This document shows, piece after piece, positions 8,881 to 16,862 of a DNA stretch of 64,000 nucleotides. This DNA comes from Lutibacter sp. HS1-25 (GTDB lineage: Bacteria; Bacteroidota; Bacteroidia; Flavobacteriales; Flavobacteriaceae), in assembly GCF_004121075.1 (NCBI RefSeq), contig NZ_RHLN01000135.1:1-64000 (forward strand), given 5' to 3'. The first letter of the stretch is position 1, and each line of letters opens with the position of its first letter. The notes beneath the pieces were generated by a model. It did no database searches and was not told where the DNA came from. It saw only the letters and a program-made list of their open reading frames with translations. Made by a program: the position numbers and the translations under genes.

Positions 8881-9446
8881 ATGAGTAGAAATTATAAATT
8901 CCATAATCCAAAAGGTTTGTATTTTTGAGTTTTGCTGTGGTAGGTTGGCTAGATGTTTTTACTAGAAATGAGTATAAAGATTTACTTTTAGAAAGTTTAG
9001 AATTTTGTCAACAAAAAAAAGGAATGGAAATTCATGCTTGGTGTATAATGACAAATCATGTACATTTAATTTTTAGAAGTATAGAAAATCAAAACCCCGA
9101 ACTTTTATTAGGAGATTTTAAAAGATTTACAAGTAGAAACGTTATAAAAGCTATACAAGAAAATTCAAGAGAAAGCAGAAAAGAATTTTTGTTAGATTAT
9201 TTTAAGAAAGAAGCAGAAAAAAGTTCTAATACAACCAATTATCAGTTTTGGAGACATGACAATAAACCAATTGAGTTGTGGAGTAATGAAGTTATCCAGC
9301 AAAAAATTGATTACATTCACAATAATCCAGTTGAAGAAGGAATCGTTTTTAGACCAGAAGACTACAAGTATAGTAGTGCTGCAGATTATGCTGGTGAAAA
9401 AGGCTTGTTAGGTGATGTTTGTGTTTTTCAAAATTTTAAATTATAA
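8881..9446 (+). pseudogene. REP-associated tyrosine transposase (RAYT, Y1/IS200-like), frameshifted
   Basis: Y1-type HUH nuclease gene of the RAYT family, which mobilises REP/REPIN hairpins. The core frame (8925-9446) shows TNHVHLIF (HUH metal motif), FWRHDNKPIELWS, YIHNNPVEEGIV and the C-terminal KYSSAADYAG tyrosine region. The expected N-terminus lies in another frame: ATG at 8881 gives MSRNYKFHNPKGLYF and then hits TGA at 8926. One base is missing near 8923-8927 (TATTTTTGAG where TATTTTGTGAG would join YF to VSFAVVGW). So the gene is split after 15 codons. It could be a dead copy, a sequencing error in the T run, or, less likely, a frameshift that the ribosome tolerates. Perfect 28-bp inverted repeats flank it. 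Confidence 0.85.
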
Positions 9447-9448
9447 AA

Positions 9449-9476
9449 CCACGCGAAAGGATTCGCGCGGGAGCGG
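9449..9476 (-). repeat. Right REP-like inverted repeat of the RAYT element
   Basis: Perfect reverse complement of 8804-8831, starting three bases after the transposase stop. It contains the hairpin CGCGAA-AGGA-TTCGCG. The pair brackets the RAYT gene closely, which is how RAYT loci are normally arranged. Confidence 0.85.
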
Positions 9477-9533
9477 TGCTTTTTTATCTAATTTAGAATG
9501 TTTCTTATTACTAAAATTACTAATTTTATTTTC

Positions 9534-9557
9534 TTCAAAAATCTCAGATTTTTAAGT
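9534..9557 (+). repeat. Dispersed repeat module B, copy left of the lipoprotein gene
   Basis: TTCAAAAAT-CTCAG-ATTTTTAAGT, nearly identical to TTCAAAAAT-ATCGG-ATTTTTCAAGT at 10348-10372, in the same orientation. The two copies bracket the lipoprotein gene at 9600-10184 as direct repeats about 815 bases apart. Confidence 0.5.
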
Positions 9558-9599
9558 CGAACAAATTTTATATAACTAATTAGGCACAACAAAAATTTT

Positions 9600-10184
9600 A
9601 TGAAAAGAATATTCACTTTTATTTTAATAATTACAATGTTTAGTTGTAAAAACGAAAAAAAATCAGCAACTGAAAAGCAACTGTTTGAATCAGACAATAC
9701 AGAATTAATTGGTATATACATAAGTGACCAATCTGACCGAAATGATCATAATATAGATTGGCTCGAAGTTGGTAAAAGAGATAGTTTAAGAAGAATAAAA
9801 GTAAATGAAATTTTAGAATCAAATAAGATAATAACTGCAAGAGATTATAGGAATGCTGCAATGGTTTTTTTACACGGAAATGATTCCACCCATTATGAAA
9901 AATCAGTAAAATTAATGAAAAAAGCCATTGATTTAGATTCAACAATTAATAAATGGATTTATGCTGCAGCTACAGATAGCTATTTATTAAGCAAAGGAGA
10001 ACCTCAAATTTATGGAACTCAATATTTTAAAAAGGACGACGAACCTTGGAGAATTGCCCTAATTGATACCTCAAAAATATCGGATGCTCAACGAATTGAA
10101 TATGGAGTAGAAACTTTGAACCAACAAATACATAAAGTAATACAAATGAATAGTGGAAATCACGATGATGGCGATGGACATTAA
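9600..10184 (+). CDS. Putative lipoprotein, DUF6624-like
   Basis: 194 residues with a lipoprotein signal (MKRIFTFILIITMFSC; lipobox cysteine C16), so probably attached to a membrane facing the periplasm. The mature part contains DQSDR, RDSLRR, the block DYRNAAMVFLHGND and KGEPQIYGTQYF. This layout resembles the DUF6624 family as I remember it (D-x-D-R, AAxxxxHG, QxYGTQ). No function is known to me. It lies between the RAYT element and the Crp-like gene and is bracketed by direct repeats, so it may have arrived as a small cassette. The C-terminus is rich in Asp and His (HDDGDGH). Confidence 0.7.
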   Translation: MKRIFTFILIITMFSCKNEKKSATEKQLFESDNTELIGIYISDQSDRNDHNIDWLEVGKRDSLRRIKVNEILESNKIITARDYRNAAMVFLHGNDSTHYEKSVKLMKKAIDLDSTINKWIYAAATDSYLLSKGEPQIYGTQYFKKDDEPWRIALIDTSKISDAQRIEYGVETLNQQIHKVIQMNSGNHDDGDGH

Positions 10185-10295
10185 TCAACTAAACACCATA
10201 TTTTCTTAACGATCAGTCATAAATTTTTATCACACGCTATCGTTCCATTACTAAAAATGTTTGCTAAACTTTACTTAATGCTCAATCCTACCTCA

Positions 10296-10372
10296 TAAAA
10301 TTTATGCTTACATTTGAACTAGTATAAACAACAAACGATTTGCTAAATTCAAAAATATCGGATTTTTCAAGT
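10296..10372 (+). repeat. Degenerate dispersed repeat, copy 2 (modules A and B)
   Basis: Module A (ATAAAATTTATGCTTA then CATTTGAA) at 10296-10319 and module B (AAAAATATCGGATTTTT) at 10351-10367, in the order and orientation seen upstream of ilvD at 4366-4454. It fills most of the gap between the lipoprotein gene and the Crp-like gene. Confidence 0.5.
10309..10316 (+). promoter_or_regulatory. Putative -7 promoter element TACATTTG
   Basis: Fits TAnnTTTG. It lies about 98 bases before the ATG of the Crp-like gene and within repeat module A, so the repeat may carry an outward promoter. No clear -33 element. Confidence 0.3.
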
Positions 10373-10413
10373 GATAGAGAGCATATAAATAATAGTTGTT
10401 TTTGCGAATTAAA

Positions 10414-10995
10414 ATGAATACAAAACCACTTATAGACTACTTTAACAATATTCTTTCGCTAAATAATGAAGAGGAAACTTTTGTAGAAAATGTTTTCAAA
10501 GAAAGAAGAATTAAACGAAGACAGTTTATTCTTCAAGAGGGAGAAATTTGCAAACACAATACCTTTGTACTTGAAGGTTGTTTTAAAATGTATTTTATTG
10601 ATGCTAATGGCAAAGAACACAACCTACAATTTGCCATTGAAAATTGGTGGATTGGAGATATCAGTAGTTTTCATATTGAAGAGCCCAGTAAGCTTTACAT
10701 AGAAGCGATTGAGAACTCCGTTATTCTTCAAATTAATAAAGAGGATCAGCTAAAACTTTTTGTTGATTATCCAAAGTTTAATAGAATATTTAGAGTGCTT
10801 GCAGAAAATGCCATGATTGGTTTGCAGAAAAGAACCATTCAAAATATTAGTTCAACTGCTGAAGAACGCTATTTGGACTTCCTAAAAAGGTATCCTCAAT
10901 TTTTTAATCGTATTTCTAACGTCCAAATAGCTTCATACCTTGGTGTAACCCCCGAGTTTCTTAGTGCTATTAGAAAAAAAATAGCAAAATCTTAA
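10414..10995 (+). CDS. Crp/Fnr-family transcriptional regulator (cyclic-nucleotide-binding fold)
   Basis: 193 residues from the ATG at 10414, preferred over upstream TTG codons. The N-terminal beta-roll (about 25-115) has the family pattern (RRQFILQEGEICKHNTFVLEGC, FIDANGKEHNLQFAIENWWIGD). The C-terminal helix-turn-helix is short (SNVQIASYLGVTPEFLSAIRKK). This is the Bacteroidota subtype in which the effector pocket is degenerate and cAMP binding is not implied. It points at the NmrA/SnoaL-like pair 94 bases downstream, with a 12-bp palindrome between them, so it may control that operon. The effector is unknown. Confidence 0.85.
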   Translation: MNTKPLIDYFNNILSLNNEEETFVENVFKERRIKRRQFILQEGEICKHNTFVLEGCFKMYFIDANGKEHNLQFAIENWWIGDISSFHIEEPSKLYIEAIENSVILQINKEDQLKLFVDYPKFNRIFRVLAENAMIGLQKRTIQNISSTAEERYLDFLKRYPQFFNRISNVQIASYLGVTPEFLSAIRKKIAKS

Positions 10996-11015
10996 TATAC
11001 ATTAATAAGCTTTCT

Positions 11016-11027
11016 TAAGATATCTTA
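11016..11027. promoter_or_regulatory. 12-bp perfect palindrome, possible operator
   Basis: TAAGATATCTTA, 20 bases after the Crp-like gene and 63 bases before the NmrA-like gene. A dyad of this size suits a dimeric HTH regulator, but the assignment is only positional. Confidence 0.3.
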
Positions 11028-11089
11028 TAGGTAAACCTTCTTTATACTCCTCATCTTTGTATTGTTATAAACATTCAAAATAAATAAAG

Positions 11090-11971
11090 ATGAAAAATAA
11101 AACAATTACAGTAATTGGAGCAACAGGTTCACAAGGTAAAGGTGTTGTAAATGCATTGATAAAAGAAGGTACATTTAAAGTTAGAGCTGTTTCAAGAAAT
11201 ACAGACAATTATTTAGGTAAAGCAGATGAAGTGGTAAAAGCTAACTTAACTGACTTAAATTCATTAACAGCAGCTTTTAAAGATTCATATGGCGTTTTTG
11301 TTGTTACAAATTTTTGGGAAGGTGCAGATGAAATAGCTCAAGGTAAAATAGCCATACAAGCAGCAAAAGAAGCAGGTGTAAATCACTTTATTTGGTCTAC
11401 ACTTCCAGATGTAGAAAAAATAAGTAATGGAAAATTTAATGTTCCTCATTTTACAGGCAAAGCAAAAGTAGATGCTTTGGTAAAAGAGGCCGGATTTGAA
11501 AACTACACTTTTGTACAACCACCTTTTTATTTTCAAAACCTTATTGGGCAAATGGCGGCACAAATACAGCAAGATGGTAGTAAAGGATGGACATTGTCTA
11601 TTGATCCTAAGGTAAAAGGAATTCATATGTCGGATATCAATGACTTAGGTAAAGTAGTTGCAGGTTCATTTTTAAACCCTAACAAAGTTGGTAATGGTAG
11701 TTATTTATCACTAGCTACAGAGTTCAATAGCTTTAATGATATTTTAGATGCTTTAAAGGCAAATGGAAAAGATTACAGTTTCAATCAAGTTCCTGTGGAA
11801 GTGTTTTCTACCTTTTTTGAAGGAGCAGAAGAAATTGCGCAAATGCTAGCCTATTTTGAAGCTCATACCTATATGGGGCCAGACTCGGAAGAACAAATTA
11901 AATTGGCAAGAGAGATTGCCACAGAAGAATTTACCTCACTTGATAAATGGATTAAACAAAACACAATTTAA
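11090..11971 (+). CDS. NmrA-family NAD(P)-binding protein
   Basis: 293 residues with an N-terminal Rossmann nucleotide-binding motif (VIGATGSQGKGVV, about 8-20) and the NmrA/HSCARG-type body (AVSRNTDNYLGKADEVV, VFVVTNFWEGADE, HFIWSTLPDVEKIS). Proteins of this group are atypical short-chain dehydrogenases; some sense NAD(P) redox state and others are reductases. No catalytic YxxxK is evident, so a sensor role is possible. The next gene starts one base after the stop, which implies translational coupling. A Crp-like regulator lies upstream. Confidence 0.88.
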   Translation: MKNKTITVIGATGSQGKGVVNALIKEGTFKVRAVSRNTDNYLGKADEVVKANLTDLNSLTAAFKDSYGVFVVTNFWEGADEIAQGKIAIQAAKEAGVNHFIWSTLPDVEKISNGKFNVPHFTGKAKVDALVKEAGFENYTFVQPPFYFQNLIGQMAAQIQQDGSKGWTLSIDPKVKGIHMSDINDLGKVVAGSFLNPNKVGNGSYLSLATEFNSFNDILDALKANGKDYSFNQVPVEVFSTFFEGAEEIAQMLAYFEAHTYMGPDSEEQIKLAREIATEEFTSLDKWIKQNTI

Positions 11972-11972
11972 A

Positions 11973-12464
11973 ATGAAAAAAATAATAATAGCAGTATTTG
12001 TCATTACAATTATGACTTCTTGCAATGAAAATAGAAATCAAGAATTAAATAATAAATCGACAAAAAACACAGAAATCATGGAAAAACAAGAAAAACAAAA
12101 AATAGAAGCGTTACTAAACGAGTATCAAAAATCATTGAACAACTCAGATGCCAAATTGGCTCAAAGTCTTTATACAAAAGATGGAATTTTTATGCCAACC
12201 CAAGCACCGTCTGGAATTGGTTCTGAAGGTATTTTAAAATCTTACGAGTATGTTTTTTCTCAAATTCAATTAAATATTGAATTTCATATTGAAGAAATTG
12301 GAGTAGATGGAAATATGGCTTTTGCAGTAACTAGTTCAAACGGTACAGTTAAAATACACGCAAATGGAGTAGTAGTACCTGAAACAAATAGAGAATTATT
12401 TGTATTTGAAAAATTAGATGGAGAATGGAAGATTGCTCGATATATGTTTAATAAAACAAAATAA
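11973..12464 (+). CDS. Putative lipoprotein with SnoaL/NTF2-like domain
   Basis: 163 residues from the ATG at 11973, one base after the NmrA-like stop; this start gives a clean lipoprotein signal (MKKIIIAVFVITIMTSC), whereas longer starts run through the previous gene. The mature part (about 45-160) has the cone-shaped NTF2/SnoaL pattern: ALLNEYQKSLNNSDAKLAQSLYTKDGIFMP, then strands ending FVFEKLDGEWKIARYMFN. Such domains occur in the SgcJ/EcaC family, often without known activity. Co-transcribed with the NmrA-like gene. Confidence 0.8.
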   Translation: MKKIIIAVFVITIMTSCNENRNQELNNKSTKNTEIMEKQEKQKIEALLNEYQKSLNNSDAKLAQSLYTKDGIFMPTQAPSGIGSEGILKSYEYVFSQIQLNIEFHIEEIGVDGNMAFAVTSSNGTVKIHANGVVVPETNRELFVFEKLDGEWKIARYMFNKTK

Positions 12465-12474
12465 GTTTTTATTC

Positions 12475-12642
12475 TCCTCTGGTGCTCGTCTGCGACGAGT
12501 ACCAACTTAACTTTTGAAAAAAAACACAAAGTGTTTGTAACGCGGCTAATTATTTCAATTATTTATAACCTGCGTTACAAACGTTATAAATCATCTTCCA
12601 ATTTATAAGTGGGCACTCGTTATAAACGAGCGCTAGTGAGGA
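12475..12642. mobile_element. REPIN/MITE-like element with paired hairpins
   Basis: About 168 bases. The left end (12475-12509) holds the hairpin CTCGT-CTGCG-ACGAG and the right end (12606-12642) the hairpin CTCGT-TATAA-ACGAG. Each end is the imperfect reverse complement of the other over about 35 bases (shared core CTCGT-N5-ACGAGTRCC-ACTTA). Between them is an 11-bp perfect inverted repeat GTTTGTAACGC (12533-12543) / GCGTTACAAAC (12572-12582). There is no coding capacity. Two inverted REP-like hairpins form the layout of a REPIN, mobilised in trans by a RAYT; the hairpin differs from that of the RAYT at 8881, so another transposase would be needed. Confidence 0.55.
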
Positions 12643-12671
12643 ATCTTTTTGTTATAAGTTTCAAAGATAAA

Positions 12672-12697
12672 GACCCCCAGTCAAGCTGAGGGTGACG
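12672..12697 (-). repeat. Dispersed flavobacterial repeat, CGTCACCCT family
   Basis: On the minus strand it reads CGTCACCCTCAGCTTGACTG, close to CGTCACCCTAAACTTGGTTCAG at 13562-13583 on the plus strand. It lies just 3' of the aldose-epimerase-like gene. Confidence 0.5.
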
Positions 12698-12728
12698 GCG
12701 GGAATCTATCAGGAAACAATAATAAATG

Positions 12729-13514
12729 CTAAAAAGGAATAATTTCTACTTCAAAAATATCAAGTCCATTTGAAGTATTAAATAGGTCTTTTGAAAGCAT
12801 TTCGCCACCAGTATAAGGATAAGCCGTAATAGGTTCTATACACAACATATTACTAGCAGGAGTCCACAACATAAAATTATGGAAACCTTTGGTTTTGATA
12901 TTGATATTGCTGCCTGTTTTTTTAACCAATGAAATTTCAGCAGTATTTAAAACAGGATAAGCGGTATCTCCACCTTTTTGAATTTCAGGTATGCTAATTT
13001 GTTGTTTGTTAGCCACTACAAGTTCATCTAAATTGCCGTTTAACATAAAGGCAGGGTGATAGCCCAACATAAAAGGCATTCCTTTTTCAGCTTTAATTTC
13101 AAAAGTAATTTTTAAATTGGCATTGCTTAATTGGTAACTTTTTTTAAAGGTAAAGCTATAAGGCCACGATAACAACCTTACAGTTGATTTTTCGGGATAT
13201 TTTGAGTTTTCAACAGCAGTATAAGCTGCATATTTTTTTACAAAAACACAGCTGTTTTCGGTGTTGCTTTCTAATGCGTATTGTAATTCTCTCAACAATC
13301 CATGCTGATCTTGATTGTAATTTCCTTTAGGCGTAGCAACTGTAAAATTCAATGCTTCAGTTGGACCAATAATAGGAAACATTTCTGTATCTGAATTGCG
13401 CCAACCTGGATTTCCTTTTTGATGAATTAATTCTTCATTGTTAACAAGGTAACTTACCAATTCACCTTTTTCAATGGTAACTTTTGAATTTTTGTCTTCG
13501 CTAATTAAAATCAT
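12729..13514 (-). CDS. Aldose 1-epimerase family protein
   Basis: 261 residues from the ATG at 13514, chosen because MILISEDKNSKVTIEKGEL is the usual family start. Mutarotase-like beta-sandwich fold with the expected motifs: GNPGWRNSDTEMFPIIGP, QHGLLRE (conserved His), MLGYHPAF (catalytic His region) and MLCIEPITAYPY (catalytic Glu region). This subgroup (LacX/YeaD-like) acts on the anomeric carbon of aldoses or hexose-6-phosphates; the sugar is not predictable. No signal peptide, so cytosolic. The gene is flanked by CGTCACCCT-type repeats on both sides. Confidence 0.85.
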   Translation of the reverse strand: MILISEDKNSKVTIEKGELVSYLVNNEELIHQKGNPGWRNSDTEMFPIIGPTEALNFTVATPKGNYNQDQHGLLRELQYALESNTENSCVFVKKYAAYTAVENSKYPEKSTVRLLSWPYSFTFKKSYQLSNANLKITFEIKAEKGMPFMLGYHPAFMLNGNLDELVVANKQQISIPEIQKGGDTAYPVLNTAEISLVKKTGSNINIKTKGFHNFMLWTPASNMLCIEPITAYPYTGGEMLSKDLFNTSNGLDIFEVEIIPF

Positions 13515-13561
13515 ATCTAATTTTGTTTTTGAAAGTTGAAAAAATAGTCTTACTAAAATCA

Positions 13562-13646
13562 CGTCACCCTAAACTTGGTTCAGGTTTTTATCATAAGGAA
13601 ACTATTTTATAGTGTTATGTAATTCTGAAGCAAGTTTAGAATAACG
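13562..13646. repeat. Inverted pair of CGTCACCCT-family repeats (MITE-like)
   Basis: 13562-13584 (CGTCACCCTAAACTTGGTTC...) and 13625-13646 are imperfect reverse complements over 22 bases with about four mismatches, separated by 40 bases. A related single copy lies at 12672-12697. Confidence 0.5.
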
Positions 13647-13658
13647 CGTTATAACTTA

Positions 13659-15785
13659 CTATTTATTATTTTCAACAATATATTGCATCATTTTTTCAAT
13701 TAAATGCACCCTGTCTCTACCATACACATTGTGTTCGTGCATAGGATAGCTAAAGAAATCTATTTGCACATTTTCTTTGATAGCAGCTTGTAACAACGAC
13801 ATGCTGTGTTGCGGTACAACAACAGGATCTACACTACCAGTAATAATTAAAAGCTTGCCATCTAAATTTTTAATATAGTTAGCTACTTTTGCTTTTTCAT
13901 AACCTTTAGGGTTTTCCTGTGGCGTATCCATATAACGTTCGCCATACATTACTTCGTAAAATTTCCAGTCAATTACAGGTCCGCCAGCTACAGCAGTTGT
14001 AAATACACCAGGGTTTCTTAACATCAAACTTGTGGTCATAAAACCACCATAACTCCAACCGTTTACAGCAATTCTGTTTGCATCTACAAAGTCTAAAGAT
14101 TTTAAATAATCAACACCTTTTAGTTGATCTTCGATTTCTAAATCACCCAAATTTCTATGAACAATGCTTTCAAAAGCAAAACCTCTATTGGCTGAACCTC
14201 TGTTGTCTAAAGTAAATACAATGTAATTTTCTTTGGTTGCAAAAGCATCCATCCATAACGACGAACCGCCTAACCAGGTATTTGTTACCATTTGCGCGTG
14301 CGGACCGCCATATACATAAATCATTACAGGGTATTTTTTAGAAGCATCAAAGTTGGCAGGTTTAAGCATACGACAATACAAATCGGTATTGTCACTTCCT
14401 TTGATGGTTAAAAACTCGGTTGTTCCTAATTGATAGTCTTTTAAAGGGTTTTCAGCACTAAAAATAGTTTTAGAATTACCCTTTTTAGTGGTTACAATAT
14501 CAATGTTTTTTGGTATTGTTAAACTACTGTAATTATCTATTAAATAATCGCCATTGCTACTTAATTTGGTGTAATGTGTACCGCTTGTAGTGGTTAATTT
14601 AGTTACTTCTCCATTTTTTAAATTCACTTTAAAAGTATGCGAATCTCTTGGGTCTTTACCAGTACCTGTAATAAATACGTTTTTACCGTTATCATCAAAA
14701 CCTAAAATACCTGTTACAACCCAATTAAATTTTGTCAGCTGTTTTACCAATTTTCCATCTGTTGTATATTGGTAAATATTCATAAAACCATCGCGCTCAC
14801 TCAACCATAAAAAATCGTCATCGCTTTTAGGTAAAAAAACGGCATCAAATTCTGGTTCAACCCATTTTTCGTTGGTTTCTTCAAAAAGGGTTTTTACTTT
14901 TTTACCATTTTTAACATTGTATAAGTTATACCATAAATGATTTTGACCTCTGTTTACTTCAGCAACCAATACATATTTTTCATCTGGAGTCCATGATAAA
15001 TTGGTTAAATAATGCTCGTCTGAAGTATCAATGTTTAAATAAACAGTTTTATTTTTTTCCAAATTGTAAATTCCAATTTTGGCTTTTTCACTTCCTTGTC
15101 CAGCCATTGGATATTTAATGTTTTTTAAACTTGCAGGGTAAGTGTTAATGTCAACCAACGGATAATCAGTTACATTGCTTTCATCTTTTTGATAAAAAGC
15201 CAAGTAATTACCTTCAGGACTCCAAAAAGTACCTTTTACAATTCCAAATTCACTACGGTGAATTGCCTGACCGCTAACAATATTTTTATCGGTATTGTTG
15301 GTAATTGCAATTCTTGGATTTGTTGAAGTGCCAACGTATAAATTATGATCTATGGTATAAGCCATTGCTTTGGCCTTGACATTGTATTCGGTATTTTCAG
15401 CATTTTCATCAAAAGAAACCAATCCTGCTTTTTGATGGGTTTTGTAATTGTAGATTTCTATTTGATTGCCATCTGCAAAGATCAATTCTTCTGCAGAAAT
15501 ATGCATAATTCTAGGGATACTTTTCAAGTTCGAAAAGGTAGTTTGCAAAGTTTCTAAAGGAAGTGTTTCGCTTACTTTGTTGTTTTTTGCATCGGTAAAA
15601 ACAAGTGCATTGTCTTTTTCGTAAACATATAAATCGGTATTGTTTACCCAGTTTAAATTAGACAATGATGCTGGGTACAATCCATTGTAATAACCCAATA
15701 CAGCATTTTCTATGCTCAATTCTTTTTGTTGTGAAAAACCTATAAAACAGGTTAAAATAAATAGGAGGGAACTAATTTTTCTCAT
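13659..15785 (-). CDS. S9 family peptidase (dipeptidyl-peptidase IV-like)
   Basis: Serine exopeptidase, predicted to release N-terminal dipeptides, often X-Pro. 708 residues, the normal length for bacterial DPP IV. Signal peptide MRKISSLLFILTCFIGFSQ, so exported to the periplasm or outer membrane. The N-terminal beta-propeller includes FYQKDESNVTDYPLVDI, holding the Glu that binds the peptide amino end in DPP IV. The C-terminal alpha/beta-hydrolase has the triad S578 (GWSYGG), D653 (TGSVDPVV) and H685 (HEHNVYG). It stands alone between the epimerase gene and the EEP-family gene. Confidence 0.93.
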   Translation of the reverse strand: MRKISSLLFILTCFIGFSQQKELSIENAVLGYYNGLYPASLSNLNWVNNTDLYVYEKDNALVFTDAKNNKVSETLPLETLQTTFSNLKSIPRIMHISAEELIFADGNQIEIYNYKTHQKAGLVSFDENAENTEYNVKAKAMAYTIDHNLYVGTSTNPRIAITNNTDKNIVSGQAIHRSEFGIVKGTFWSPEGNYLAFYQKDESNVTDYPLVDINTYPASLKNIKYPMAGQGSEKAKIGIYNLEKNKTVYLNIDTSDEHYLTNLSWTPDEKYVLVAEVNRGQNHLWYNLYNVKNGKKVKTLFEETNEKWVEPEFDAVFLPKSDDDFLWLSERDGFMNIYQYTTDGKLVKQLTKFNWVVTGILGFDDNGKNVFITGTGKDPRDSHTFKVNLKNGEVTKLTTTSGTHYTKLSSNGDYLIDNYSSLTIPKNIDIVTTKKGNSKTIFSAENPLKDYQLGTTEFLTIKGSDNTDLYCRMLKPANFDASKKYPVMIYVYGGPHAQMVTNTWLGGSSLWMDAFATKENYIVFTLDNRGSANRGFAFESIVHRNLGDLEIEDQLKGVDYLKSLDFVDANRIAVNGWSYGGFMTTSLMLRNPGVFTTAVAGGPVIDWKFYEVMYGERYMDTPQENPKGYEKAKVANYIKNLDGKLLIITGSVDPVVVPQHSMSLLQAAIKENVQIDFFSYPMHEHNVYGRDRVHLIEKMMQYIVENNK

Positions 15786-15848
15786 AAGTTGAAATATTTA
15801 TAGTGAACAATTTAAAGACTAATTTTTTTAGTTTTAAACTGCGCTGAA

Positions 15849-16859
15849 TTAAAATTTAAGACGGGTCATTATTGGAAAATGATCCGAATATTTTACATTA
15901 TATGTTTTAAAATTATTGATTTCAATGGTTTCATCGGCTAAAATAAAATCAATTCGGATTGGAAATTTAAAATCGAACGTACTTCCAAACCCTTGACCAG
16001 CTTCTTCAAAAGCATCATTTTTATTGGTTTTTAATTTTTTATAAGCCCAGGAAAATGCGGTGTTGTTAAAATCGCCACAAATAACCGATTTGTGCTTTAT
16101 TTGATTTTGGTGTTGTAAAATCAAATCGACCTGATTCGTCTGAATTTTAAATCCGGTTTCTAGTCGGACTTTCAATCTTTCTGAATTTTCTGTTGTTAAT
16201 TCTTCTTTTTCAGGATTGATTTTTAACGATTCTAAATGAACATTGTAAATTCTTAAAGTATCTTTTCCTTTTAAAATATCTATAAAAATAGCGTTGTTTG
16301 TTGTTTTTGAAAAATTTAAAGAGCCTTTATTTATAATTTTATATTTGGAATAAATAGCCTGACCGGTATGGTTACTTTTATTATAAATTTCTAAGTATTT
16401 GTAAGGAAAATCTAAATGTAATTTAACCAGTTCGTGGTATTCTTGAAAGCAAATAACATCTGGGTCTTTTGCATTTACAAAATCTACAATATCTTTATCA
16501 ATATGCTCTTTATCAATCCATTTGTAAAAGTTAAACATACGTACATTATAACTCATTATTTTAAGATCATCGTTTAGTAAAACGGTTTTTTCTTTAAAAT
16601 TATAAAGTACAGAAACATATTGAAAACCAATCAATAAGGCAAAAGCAGAAATTAAAAAAGGCCATTTAAATCGGAGAATCCAATAGCAGATAAAAATAAG
16701 ATTTAAACCAATAAAAATTGGAATAGCAAGACTTAAAACAGAAATAATTGGGAATGAATTTGGAGAAATATAATAGCTTAAAAATGAAAAAAGCAATGCA
16801 ATTACCAATATTATATTGATAAAAAGTATCAACTTATCAAATAGCGTTAACTTTTTCAT
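15849..16859 (-). CDS. Membrane-anchored endonuclease/exonuclease/phosphatase family protein
   Basis: 336 residues. Two or three hydrophobic helices (about 8-88) precede an EEP-fold catalytic domain (about 98-336). Motifs seen: LKIMSYNVRMFN, DPDVICFQE (metal Glu), VHLES, ICGDFNNTAFS (catalytic D and N) and YSDHFPI at the end (catalytic DH). Members are metal-dependent phosphodiesterases acting on DNA, nucleotides or phospholipids; with an N-terminal membrane anchor, the substrate is unknown. It begins 4 bases after the rhomboid stop, so the rhomboids and mutL probably share its transcript. Confidence 0.88.
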   Translation of the reverse strand: MKKLTLFDKLILFINIILVIALLFSFLSYYISPNSFPIISVLSLAIPIFIGLNLIFICYWILRFKWPFLISAFALLIGFQYVSVLYNFKEKTVLLNDDLKIMSYNVRMFNFYKWIDKEHIDKDIVDFVNAKDPDVICFQEYHELVKLHLDFPYKYLEIYNKSNHTGQAIYSKYKIINKGSLNFSKTTNNAIFIDILKGKDTLRIYNVHLESLKINPEKEELTTENSERLKVRLETGFKIQTNQVDLILQHQNQIKHKSVICGDFNNTAFSWAYKKLKTNKNDAFEEAGQGFGSTFDFKFPIRIDFILADETIEINNFKTYNVKYSDHFPIMTRLKF

Positions 16860-16862
16860 TGC

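Noticed and set aside
9640-9945. Minus-strand open frame of about 100 codons opposite the lipoprotein gene
   Set aside because: It overlaps a plausible lipoprotein gene completely, has a Leu/Phe-rich composition typical of antisense AT-rich DNA, and no recognisable motif.
11285-11626. Minus-strand open frame of 113 codons inside the NmrA-like gene
   Set aside because: Shadow of a well-supported gene; no domain or start context.
12533-12582. Terminator after the SnoaL-like gene
   Set aside because: The 11-bp stem has a 28-base loop and no T run; it sits inside the REPIN-like element.
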